From: Cyclina sinensis | Lineage: Eukaryota; Mollusca; Bivalvia; Venerida; Veneridae | NCBI GenBank assembly: GCA_012932295.1 | Contig: JAAONU010000019.1 | Span: forward strand, 29,861,913 to 29,925,912 | Direction: 5' to 3' | Length of the DNA: 64,000 bases | Part shown: positions 23,985 through 34,302 of the stretch, piece by piece | How positions within the stretch are numbered: the stretch's first letter is position 1 | Layout: each line of letters starts with the position of its first letter | Position numbers and translations under genes: made by a program | The notes under the pieces: generated by a model | Databases searched by the model: none | What the model saw: the letters and a program-made list of their open reading frames with translations, nothing else | Told to the model about the DNA's origin: nothing

Positions 23985-24423
23985 TTAAAGGGGCTGTGCT
24001 CCAGATGACACAAAAAAGAAAGTTTTCTTGTATTATAAAGTTCTTGTGATATTTATGAGTAATGCTTAAAAACTGACTAACTGACAAAAAATAAGTCAGG
24101 TAATCACATTATAAATTGATTTCTTTCCTTTCAGAGTGCTATACCGTAATGGACGGTATAACTATATTGTATAAGATTTAAAGTAAACAATAGTTATTTC
24201 ACATGCGGCGATAGTGGTGACAGTTAAAGCGTTGTTAATATTTTGTTAACATGAGGGTCCAGAGTTCAAATCCGGCTGAAGCGAATATATTTTTTTTGTT
24301 CTATTTTGACTTTTATAATCAGTTTTGAAGTAAAATATCATGTTGTTATAATCTCACGGCATCTAGATATTTAATTTAAGTAAAAAAAATTTTTATATAA
24401 AATCTGGAGTTCAGCCTCTTTAA
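23985..24423 (+). mobile_element. TTAA MITE with tRNA-like core, copy 2
   Basis: The flanking TTAA target copies are 23985-23988 and 24420-24423. The termini AAGGGGCTGTGCTCCAG and CTGGAGTTCAGCCTCTT form an imperfect inverted pair. The interior includes GAGTTCAAATCCGGCTG, where the T-arm-like stem pairs slightly better than in copy 1. It is inserted in a core unit of family D. Confidence 0.85.
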
Positions 24424-24725
24424 GACAACACCATTTCTAAAGGGCAGATAACCCTCAAATTTATTTTTGCAATGTTATGCCCCTTTTTCAAGATAAAATT
24501 TCTTTGTTAACCTTTTTCTTTATGTCTATGTCTCAAAAAGTGTGAAGGATATTCCATTCAAACTTCGAATACTTGATCACCAGCAAGACCCCTGCAAAGA
24601 TTGTTGGTACCCATGTCCCTGGGGTCACAGTTAGCCCCACCCCCAGGGGTCACTTGATTATGCTTATACTTATATATAGGAAAAAACCTTCTTAAGCCTA
24701 GAAATAAAATATTAACTGACATGAG

Positions 24726-25170
24726 ATGGGTAAGTACTCCCCTCCCCCCCCCACCACCCCCTCTGCATGGGGACCCCCCCCCCCCCCCACCAGTCAGCCC
24801 CCCCCACCCACCCCCACCCCCCCCCCCCCCCGGGGCCCAATTTTTTTTTTTTTTTTTTTTTTAAAACATAGGTACTTTACTCCCCATCCTATCTCAACCC
24901 TCCCCCCAACCAGTCATCCCCCCACCCCACCCACATGGGCCCAATTTTTTTTTTTTTTAAATTCATAGGTACTTGACTCCCCATCCACCCTCAAACCCCC
25001 CATCCCCCCACCCCCCCCCCCCCCCCCCCCATTTTTTTTTTTACCCTCCCCCCTCCCGGCCTTTTTTTTTTTTTAAATTTTAATACATAGGTACTTGTCT
25101 CTCCCCCCCCCCCCCCCATCCCCCCCACCGGGTCCAATTTTTTTTTTTATAATACATAGGTACTTGACTC
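24726..25170. repeat. C-run/T-run tandem low-complexity block
   Basis: Five or six loose units repeat TAGGTACTTGACTCCCCATC, then C-rich stretches (up to about 20 C), then a run of 10-22 T. The minus strand therefore has several long G runs. Open frames here are proline/phenylalanine artefacts. Run lengths should be treated as unreliable in any assembly. Confidence 0.8.
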
Positions 25171-25342
25171 CCCATCTGATCACCAAACCAGTCCGCCCTC
25201 CACTCCCCTTTTCATCTTGTATGACTAGGCACTTGCCCTGCCCCAGTCAAATTTTTTTCACTTGGGCGTCTTGTTTAACTTGGCTTATAATTAATTATCC
25301 AGCACTGAGAAAAGTGGAGCAAGCTGTCTGTGGACAGGTCTT

Positions 25343-26262
25343 GTTAACCAGGTTTTCAATTTTGAAAATCCTGGTTATTAGATTGGGGTATGGCGGGCGG
25401 ATGGGCGGATGGGCGGGCGTCAAACGAAATTGTGTCCGCTCTGTAACTCTTCAACCCTTTGAAGAATTTTGATGAAACTTCAGACAAATGTTTACCACAT
25501 CAAGATGACGTGCAGAACGCATGTTCCGCATGGCTGGCTCCAAGGTCAAGGTCACAGTGACATTAACATTGAAAATCCTGTCCGCTCTGTAACTCTTCAA
25601 CCCTTTGAAGAATTTTGATGAAACTTCAGACAAATGTTTACCACATCAAGATGACGTGCAGAACGCATGTTCCGCATGGCTGGCTCCAAGGTCAAGGTCA
25701 CAGTGACATTAACATTGAAAATCCTGTCCGCTCTGTAACTCTTCAACCCTTTGAAGAATTTTGATGAAACTTCAGACAAATGTTTACCACATCAAGATGA
25801 CGTGCAGAACGCATGTTCCGCATGGCTGGCTCCAAGGTCAAGGTCACAGTGACATTAACATTGAAAATCCTGTCCGCTCTGTAACTCTTCAACCCTTTGA
25901 AGAATTTTGATGGCTCCAAGGTCAAGGTCACAGTGACATTAACATTGAAAATCCTGTCCGCTCTGTAACTCTTCAACCCTTTGAAGAATTTTGATGAAAC
26001 TTCAGACAAATGTTTACCACATCAAGATGATGTGCAGAAATTGTTGTCTCATTATTAAGTATACTCCTTGCAGACAGTATTGTTAGCCGAAATTTACATC
26101 CTACTCATTATCATGTATTCTCATGAATATTATCTTTTCCTTCATGTCATGTTATAATCTTTTGAATATTCATAGCAATCTTCATTCCAAAATTCATACT
26201 ATAGTATAGAATCAGAACAACATTTTTGAAAACCTGGTTTCGTGGCATTGCCATGTTTCTTG
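25343..26262 (+). repeat. Helitron-like family E element with 146-bp tandem core
   Basis: The subterminal AACCAGGTTTTCAA (from 25346) is inverse to TTGAAAACCTGGTT (ending about 26239), followed by a TGGC/GCCA hairpin and CTTG then T. A GGGCGGATGGGCGG tract lies at 25393. The core holds three near-identical 146-bp units plus a fourth with an internal deletion and a fifth partial one. Each unit has AAGGTCAAGGTCACAGTGAC. Three minus-strand open frames are just one frame repeated every 146 bp. Confidence 0.85.
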
Positions 26263-26456
26263 TTGTACTTTGACTAGCATGCTGTCTTTTCCAGCAGGCT
26301 CTTGTTTACCTTTTTAGTTATTCTAACAGAGTACCCAAGGGCGACACAAGTGTTCCACCGAACACCCATCTAGTATTGAAAAAAAAAAGTAATAGTAACT
26401 GGTGCCTGTCTTAAAAATGTTTTGTTTTATAAATGTTTTTTTCTTCTTTCTTTCAG

Positions 26457-26770
26457 TGTATTTGGATCCTGAAATATGTATCGACAGAAATCGACAGCTT
26501 ACAGATGCAGAGTGCCAAATGATCGCTGAATCAATAGGCTCAAACTGGCAGCTTCTTGGTTTACAGCTTGGACTAAGCCAAGTCCAAATCGATCACATTA
26601 ACGCAGATAATATGACTTCTCCACTTAAGATAACAGCAATGCTGCAGAGATGGCGAAGTGACAAACAGATGGAAGCTACAGTCGATAAACTTTACCTGGC
26701 TATGAAAAATTGTAGTACCGTCACCCTAAACTGGCCAGCTATAGAGCTAGTATTTGCCTGCAAGAGGTAA
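26457..26770 (+). CDS. Death-domain terminal exon of the COR protein
   Basis: The acceptor TTCTTTCAG ends at 26456. The first two bases complete the codon left by the exon ending at 11511, giving V, so the splice is in phase across a 15-kb intron. The exon encodes about 104 residues: LTDAECQMIAESIGSNWQLL, then LGLSQVQIDHI, then a helix with ITAMLQRWR and a tail with LYLAMKN. This matches the six-helix pattern of death domains (W in helix 2/3, LGLS..QID, LL..W). It stops at TAA (26768). An AGAG|GTAATT donor overlaps the stop, so a longer variant is possible. Death domains bind other death domains in signalling complexes; the partner here is unknown. Confidence 0.85.
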
Positions 26771-27770
26771 TTGTAAATAGATATGCTGTAAAACAAGACT
26801 GGGTGAAGCGATTATTGCTGACAAAATCTTTCACAGATAAATGTCTGAGAATATTACTCGATTAATCAGCTAATTTGATAAGATTTAATTCTTAAGCAAA
26901 TCAAGTTTCAATTTTGCAAAATTGGAAATATGTAGGACTTACATACATTACCGCTAAACAACTGATATATACCAAGTTTCATTTAAATTCAAATCAAATG
27001 TTCATTTTTTAATTAAAATCGTATAACTTTATTTACCTTCTGGCGTGACAATACTGCAGAAGATACTTCTGTTGCAAATGGAGGAGTTTTCAGATATAGT
27101 GCTTTTTGAATTCGATTGCATGTGATATTTCTGTATTAGAATATGTGTTTTGAAAGGTATTTCTCTAGATTGTTATGCATTTGAAAATGGTCTAACATAT
27201 GTGATTATTTAGTTTCTTGTGTGTGTATATATCTTTTTAAGTTTGTGAATATCTTACTGAAAATGAAATTATTGTTATAAGGTATCAATTCCTTATTACA
27301 CAAGAGGTGCCATAACCAGTGACAGGATATACGATGACGAACAAATAATATATTCAGTTTTATGCACCTTGTGTAAAACTTAACAATGAAAAGGAGATGT
27401 GTATATTGTCAGGATGTTTTGTTCAGACAGATTTTCACATTCGATTGTGAAATAAAGCATTTTCGTTAGTTTGTCTTTATAGAAATTTAGTATTATTGGG
27501 AAATTTGATTAGATGAATTTAAATGTAGTGACGACTGTTTGATTATAAATGGTATTCCAGTGTGATTTTAATTTGATACCTTACTAAAAGAAGTCTGACC
27601 ATTCAGGGTGAATCTTTTGATTCAAATGATATTCTTGACATGTTATTCTACACATTTTGTCGTCTCCCTTGATAACAGCAAGGTAGGTAAATGATTCTGC
27701 TGCAATATGCACTAGTTATTGTTTGGTTCATGCTATTAGAATGGCATGGTCAATGATCCTTTGTGACATA
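26771..27770 (+). other. probable 3' UTR and downstream sequence
   Basis: AT-rich, no open frame of note. An AATAAA lies at 27451-27456, about 680 bp after the stop, and fits the transcript end. Beyond it nothing is recognised up to the next repeat. Confidence 0.55.
27451..27456 (+). terminator. candidate polyA signal of the death-domain gene
   Basis: An AATAAA hexamer followed by a T/G-rich stretch (TTTTCGTTAGTTTGTC). It is placed suitably downstream of the terminal exon. Confidence 0.5.
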
Positions 27771-27773
27771 TGT

Positions 27774-28400
27774 TTTAGCTCACTTGAGCATATGCTCAGA
27801 ATGAGCTATTGTGTTAGCTGAATATCCGTCGTTTGTCTGCCATCTGTCTACATTTACCTAGTTAACACTCTACATGCTACAATTAACACCCACTTATTCT
27901 GAATACTGGTCAGGGCCCTATTCTGATCATCTCCTTTGCATTTTCGAAACTGACTCATGTTGGTTCAAAGTCTATGTCAACTGGCCAAACTGCTGTTTGC
28001 TTTGTTTGTCTTGATGAATTCTCAGACGAATTCGAAACTTGGTTATTTGGGATAAGAAACTAGGTCACCTGACCAAATCAAAAGAACACCTTGTTAACCC
28101 ACTTAAGATATTTTGAATTCAAATACACTGTTTTAGTCAATCTGTTCGTCTTTGTGATTTCTAGGGTTAGTTGAATATTGGTCAGCTGGGGTAAAAACCA
28201 GGTCATTGGCTTAAGTTCAAAGAAAATCATGTAATCTCTTTTGAGGTCACATTTTGACATCAGACATCATTATTCTCAGTCACAGTGTTTTTCTATGAAC
28301 CTTAACCAGGAGTTTTGTATTATAATCAGGTGACAGATATCATTATGAATATTGTTCTTCGTATCTGTGTTGGTAAAAATAATGACCTGAAAAAAGTTTA
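27774..28400 (+). repeat. family A-type 5' fragment
   Basis: It begins AGCTCACTTGAGCATATGCTCAGAATGAGC, with the terminal hairpin, and continues with CCGTCGTTTGTCTGCC and two drifted units (CTGGTCAGGGCCC, ACTAGGTCACCTGACC). These resemble the 34300-36162 core. No 3' end is found. Confidence 0.65.
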
Positions 28401-30687
28401 AGATTTATTTTTTCTTCAGAATTATGTGTTGCGAAACATTTAGCTTGAAAAGAAAGTGGATATTTGTGGAAATATAGACAAAAATGAAAAAAAAAGAACT
28501 AGAGATGTGCCCATAGTATACGGATGCCCCACATTCCGCTGTATTGTCAGAAAAAATCCTGTACGATTACAGGGCTGTATAAATATGTCCGTGACATTAA
28601 GGATTCTAAAATGCTATTTTTGCTTAGTCAGGAGTCTTAACTCGATCTCCGACAAATTTGCGTCAAAATACCTAGGTGTTTCAGTTGGCATGCTAACAAC
28701 TATTCTTAGAAAGTTTCGTGGCTCTTCCAGTATCAGTTATACATTTTGGAGTTACACGCGACACAAACCTGTCTACGTACGGAGAGCAGGACAGCGGGTT
28801 ATGACAAGGGCAAATCTATTTCCCCTCTCCCAAAGTGGTGGGGCATAAAATGTGTTAACATTCGACTTCAATGCCAGTATTTCATTCAACTGCATAATTA
28901 TTTCTAGATTTACATTACGTTTTTGCTATTGATGTCATACGATGACTTGTATACGGGCCTTCGCTTAACATGGCAGTCATTTGCATTTCGAATCTTTGCA
29001 ACAAAATAGTTGTACTCATACATTTTGTATGAATCAGCGTTTCTTTCAATTATTGAGCATTGCAAATGAGAACTGTATCATCACGTGTCTAGTTCTAGCA
29101 TGTTCAATGATGGTTGACCGATCAATATTAATTATACTCTGGAAATTCTTCTAGTAGTAATTTGTCACTGTATAATTGATTATATTATTGATTCATTTCA
29201 TGCATACATGTAGTTTGTACATAATAAATCTTTAAAAAAATTGTACTATGCAGTTTAAGAAAAATTCTGCCTACTTTTTTCGCCAAATGGCTTTATATTC
29301 AGTTTTTGTGAATATTAATGTTGTCGTGAAAGAACTTGAAGATATTTGTTTGATCATAAGAGAGGGAAAATACGAATAAATCGTAAAATGGTAAAGTAAA
29401 TTGAATAGGTAAAATTATGCTTTTTTTGTTTCAACAATTTTGCATTCGTGTTTCAAGAAAGTAAATTATTCATTGTCTGTTGATGTCATTAGAAGTTTCT
29501 TATGTGTTTTGTTTAACAATGTAGTAAATGGCAGTCATTTGCATGTCAGCTCTTTGCTACAATATATTAATACACGTAAATTTAGAACAAAACACATGTA
29601 TGTATATATCTGGCAGAAGTATTGTTTTATGTTGTAATTTACCTGTTAAAGTATTTTTTTATTGTTCATGTATTAGCTTGAACTATTGAATATTAAAAAT
29701 GCCCAATATATATTCTCACGTGTCAGTTTCCTGAAAGTTCAAGGACTTTTGACCACTGAATTCAAAATGTATTTTTGGAAATCTTCTAGTAAGTCGTCAC
29801 GTTTAAAAATCAATTGTTAAAAAATATTACATGTCTTACTTTTATATATAAAATTGGTCATACTATGGTCTCCTAATCTATCTTGTTTGCCTATTTTGTA
29901 CAATTTAAATAACTAGAAAAATATACAAATTAAATACATGTATAAAAGAACACTGTCAAGTTTTTTCACCTTTTTTTTTCTCTTTTTTTATCGATAGTCA
30001 GAAGACAGTTTTTATTATTTCATTGTTATTTGTTTAATGAAATGTAATCTTATTTATTTTTCTGTATCATTAATGAGGGAAAACATGTATATTGTCATAT
30101 AGTAATCATGGACATATGTAGACAAAAAATATACATTTGCACTAGTACACAGGTCTTCGTTTAAGAAACTAATAAATGACAATCAAATGTTTGTTGTCAA
30201 TTATTAGTACTCGTAAATTGAAAACAGAAGATTAATGCCTGTAAAGATAAACAGTATAATTATATATTGTTGCCATTTTTCTTTTCAATTATTTTTTAAT
30301 GAGCAGACACAGAAAGGTTCCACGACTCACACTTTGCCTTTATTTCATCAAACAAATATATCACAAATATATCGGTGCGTTTGTTTTCTTAATAAGACAA
30401 GTTTAAAGAAGGCTTATTTCTTTGACCACATTTTAATACGTTACAGTGTAACCAAACACGCGTTGAATGACTGCTTAAGTCTGTACGAAAATGATGAAAA
30501 TGATAAATTGAACCTCTTTTTTAATCAGATTGTTTTCATATTGTTAATATCTTTGTATATATATATTAAATTTTAAAATGAATGAATTCAAATGAATTCC
30601 TGATGTACGTTTTTATCTTGCACCTTCATGTTACCAATGTTTTTTTGAAAGTTACTTTGAGATAAACTGTGTTTTTGTAAACTAACC
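28401..30687. other. gene-poor AT-rich stretch
   Basis: No supported gene. A 130-codon frame at 28456-28848 has no recognisable domain and no clear start or splice context. The rest is AT-rich with short T runs. Confidence 0.45.
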
Positions 30688-31130
30688 TGATCTTACCTGC
30701 ACAAGGTGAGAGTTTGTAATCGTACTCTGTCAGTCATGTGTTTTGCTCGTCAACGTTTCAAATCAAACAATATTTCTTCGAAACAGTCTTGGTCGAAATT
30801 GATAAAACTTAGCAGGAAGGCATAAAGCTCTACCACAGTTGTTCCATTCTATTCATAATCTAGTTGCAATGGCAACTAGAACCATGGAACCCGTCTTGTA
30901 TGAAACCACCCTTCCCAGGGCTTTGAAATTTATTGTGTAGTTAGTGGATCTACTAGATTAATTGAAATTATTTAGATGGGTCATGATAAGCTGCGTCCGA
31001 ACGTCATTTGTTTTACATAAAAACTATATAGGAAAATCACAAAGCCCAGAATTATAAATTTTTGCAGAAAGCTTCACTAAGAGTGTTTAAATTTTGTCAC
31101 TTGGGTCATTTCTGGATTTGCCTTTAGAGT
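30688..31130 (+). repeat. degenerate family A 5' fragment
   Basis: TTACCTGCACAAGGTGAGAG and CAGTCATGTG resemble the family A head. Later parts (TAAAACTTAGCAGGAAGGC, AAGCTCTACCACAGTTGTTC) match the conserved lead region seen at 2085-2125 and 19290-19330. It is truncated before a C run at 31178. Confidence 0.6.
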
Positions 31131-31233
31131 CAGATGCTGTACAATGTACAGGGCACATAGGTCTGTATTATTATGCCCATCCCCCCCCCCCCCCCCTTTG
31201 AAAAAGAGAGGGCATGTTGCTTTGATCAGGCAA

Positions 31234-33116
31234 TTTTTATGCCTCCCATCGAAGATGAGGGGGTATATAGTTTTGCCAATGTTGGTTTGTCAATATCTAA
31301 AGGACCCTTTGACTCAACTTCCTCAGACTTGGCTTGTAGGTTGTTTATGACCAGTAAATGACCCCCATGGTTTTTCAGATCACCAGGTCAAAGGTCAAGG
31401 TCACAGTGATCTTAAATAGCAAAATGGTTTTCCGATCAATAACTGTAGAACGCTTGGTCCTAGGTTGTTCAAACTTAGTTTGTAGGTTGGCCATGACTAG
31501 TAGATGACTCAATTTTTTCAACATCAGGTCAAAGCTCGAGGTCACAGTAACCTTGAACGGCAAAACAGTTTCCGATCAATAACTATAGAACCCTTGGTCC
31601 CAGGTTGTTTAAACTTAGTATGTAGGTTAGTCGTGACAGTAGATGACCCAAGTGCTTTTTTACATCATCAGGTCAAAGTTCAAGGTCACAGTGACCTTGA
31701 ATGGCAAAACCGTATTATATCAATCGTATCAATAACTAAAGAACCTTTGGTCTAAAGTTGTCTAAACTTAGTTTGTAGGTTTGTCATGACCAGTATGTAG
31801 GTTTGTCATGACCAGTAGGTGACCCATATAGTTTTTCTGATCGACACGTCAAAGGTCAAGGTCACAGTGATCTTGAAGAGCAAAACAGTTTTCGATCAAT
31901 AACTATAGAACCCTTGGTTCCAGGTTGTTCAAACTTAGTTTATTTTTTGTTCATGACTAGTAAATGACGCATTTTAGGTCGACAGATCAAAGGTCAAGGT
32001 CACAGTGAGTTTGAAAATCAAAACAGTTTCTGATCAATAACTATAAAAGGTCTGGTCCCAGGTTCTTCATACTTAGTGGGTTGGTTGATCATGACCATTA
32101 GATGACTCCTATAGTTTTTCACGTCAACAAGTCAAAATCAAGGTCAGAGTGTCCTTGAAAAGCAGTTTTCAAATAATAACTTTAGAGGCCCTGTTCCAAG
32201 GTTGTTCAAACTTAGTATGTAGGTTGTTAATGACTAGAAAATGACCCCAGTAGTTTTTTTCATCACCAGGTCAAAGGTCAAGGTCAGAGTGACCTTGAAC
32301 AGCAAAACGGTTTCCAATCAATAACTGTAGAACTCTTGGTCTCAGGTTCTTCAAACTTAGTGTGTAGGTTGGTGATGACTAGTAGGTGACCATTTAAGTT
32401 TTTCAGGTAACCAGGTCAAAGGCCAAAGTCAAAGTGACCTTGAAAAGCAAAACGATTTCCAAATAAAAACAGTAGACTGCTTTGACCCAGATTCTCCAAT
32501 CTTGGTACATAGGTTGGCCTTGACCATTAGATGATCCCTATAGCTTTTCAGGACAAAAGTTAATGTCACAGTGACCTTGTGTTGCAAAATAGTGTCTAAT
32601 CAATATCTATAGAAGGCTTGAGCCAAGCTTCCAAAACTTTATAGGTAGGTTAGTCATGACAATTAGATGACCCCTGTAGTGTTTAGTGTTATTAGGTCAA
32701 AGGTCAAGGTCACAGTAATGTTGACAAGCAAAACAGTTTCTGCTGAGTATTTAGTGAATCCTTGAGCTCAGGTTTGTCAGACTTAGTAAGTAGGTTTGTC
32801 ATGATCAGTAGATAACAACTTTCGTTTTTCTGGTCATTGAGCCAAAGGTCACAGTGACCTTGAAAAGCAAAATGGTTTCCGATGAATAAGTTTAGAATGC
32901 TTGTGCCCTTGTTCCTCAAACTTTGTTTTAAGTTGTTCATGACTTTTAGATGAGCCCTTTAGTTTTTTAGGTCACCATGTCAAAGGCCATGGTCACAGTG
33001 TCCTTGAATAGCAAAATTGTTTCCGATCAATAACTATAGAATGCTTGGTCCTAGCTCCTCAAATCCTCATAGCTAGCTCTAGGGATAAGGCGCTAAGGAG
33101 GCATAAACATCTCTTG
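31234..33116 (+). repeat. Helitron-like family G element, rich in AGGTCA sites
   Basis: The subterminal TATGCCTCC (near 31238) and GGAGGCATA (near 33096) are inverse, and CTTG followed by T closes the element. The core has about twelve units of 145-160 bp. Each unit has a cluster of AGGTCA half-sites around GGTCAAAGGTCAAGGTCA, then TTTCCGATCAATAACTATAG, then a TGGTCATGACCAGTAGATGA stretch. Several units hold AGGTCA-NNN-TGACCT inverted repeats. No coding gene; short frames follow the unit period. Confidence 0.75.
32268..32295. promoter_or_regulatory. cluster of four nuclear-receptor half-sites
   Basis: AGGTCA occurs at 32268, 32275 and 32281 and TGACCT at 32290. Together they form a perfect DR1, a DR0 and an inverted repeat with 3-bp spacer. 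Other perfect inverted pairs are at 31683-31697 and 32846-32860. Known nuclear receptors bind such arrays in animals; whether any binds here is unknown. Confidence 0.5.
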
Positions 33117-33174
33117 TTTTATGTAGCATTGCCTCTTTGGAACATTTGAACTAAAATGACCATGGCTCTCTTAT

Positions 33175-34302
33175 AAACTCACCTGAGCAATCAATGTGAA
33201 CATTTGAAATCCCCCTGTGTCCAGCATGTGCAGTGCAGTGAGTGTCGTGCGTGTCCATTTTTCAAACAAATCTCTCCCGAAACCACTAGATTAAAGTTGA
33301 GAAAATTTGGCAGGGATGTTTCTACCATAAAGCTCTACCAAAGTTAAAGAATTTAATGCCATCAGCTTTAGAATTCTGGTTGCAATGGTAACAGGAAAAT
33401 TAAAGTATGCTTGTCTAAATCCACAACATTTAGAGCTTTGATATTTGCAACATAGCTTCATCTATAGGTCTCCGAAATTAGGCCACTGCGTCATCAATTC
33501 ACCTAGCCCAGGAAGTCATTTGATTAAACATAGGCTTATACAACTAAGAATTAAAAATTCTTCCTTTGTGTAACCACAAGGCCTGGAGCATAGATATTTG
33601 TATCAATTTTGAAGTTTCTTCAAAATAAACTCCTGATACCATTAACGATCCAAACCCCGGGGTTCGGTCCATTTCAGTAGGCTTATACAGGAAATAATTA
33701 TAAAATCCTTTCTGAAACAGTATGATAGAGCATATATGTTGCATCAGTTGACTTCTGCATAGTTTGTTCAAATTATGTATCTAGGGTCAAAATTAGCCCT
33801 ATCCCGTGAGTCCTATTTGTGTAAGATATTTAATCTTTGAAAGTCTTCTTGTCAGAACCGTAAGCTATAGACTTTATATATTTGATATGTAGCATTGTAT
33901 AGTTGATTTTTACAAAGGTTTTTGAAATTAATTCGTCATGGTCAAAATTATAAAACATTATATGCATGTGGCAGTTTCTAGTGGATATGTATCAAGTTTA
34001 TTCAAATTATGCGCCTGTGTTCAAAATCGACTGTGCCCCGGGAGTCCTTTTTGTGTAAAATAAAAGATCTTTGAAATATTCAATTTCAAAACTGTAAATT
34101 TAAACATTTGATATTAGATATGTAATTTGTTAGCTGACATCTACAAAGAGTGTGCACATAATGCCCCTTAGGTAAACATTGACATCGACCTTTGCTCATC
34201 TGTTTTACATTGAGTTGTTCAGGAAAAACCTTGAAAATCATCTTGCCTATAACTATACCTGATCAACAGCAGACTCACAAAGTACTTAAGTGACACGTAG
34301 TG
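33175..34302 (+). repeat. diverged family A element
   Basis: The start ACTCACCTGAGCAATC lies near 33178. The lead region has AAGCTCTACCAAAG and drifted 160-bp units with GGTCAAAATTA. It ends in AAAGTACTTAAGTGAC, a worn copy of the family A 3' subterminal repeat, which runs straight into the next element's head. Confidence 0.65.

Larger units (their letters stand above)
23505..26373 (+). repeat. Helitron-like family D element with nested insertions
   Basis: The 5' subterminal GTGTCGCCCTT near 23509 is the inverse of AAGGGCGACAC near 26338. After the latter comes a GTGTTC/GAACAC hairpin and CATCTAG followed by T. A GTCCGTCGGTCCGTC tract lies at 23560. The core units carry GGTCAAGGTCACA. The element is interrupted by the MITE at 23985, C/T blocks at 24726-25170, and family E at 25343-26262. 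The exact 5' base is not fixed; an A|TC lies near 23480. Confidence 0.75.

Noticed and set aside
24726..25472. Proline/phenylalanine-rich frames
   Set aside because: They come from C and T runs in a low-complexity block.
25451..26009. Three identical minus-strand frames of 60-88 codons
   Set aside because: They are the same frame in 146-bp tandem repeat units, not genes.
28456..28848. 130-codon open frame on the plus strand
   Set aside because: No recognisable domain, no start or splice context, and composition like the intergenic surroundings. It could be a worn relic but I cannot support a gene.
30235..30576. 113-codon open frame
   Set aside because: Low-complexity AT-rich translation with no family pattern.
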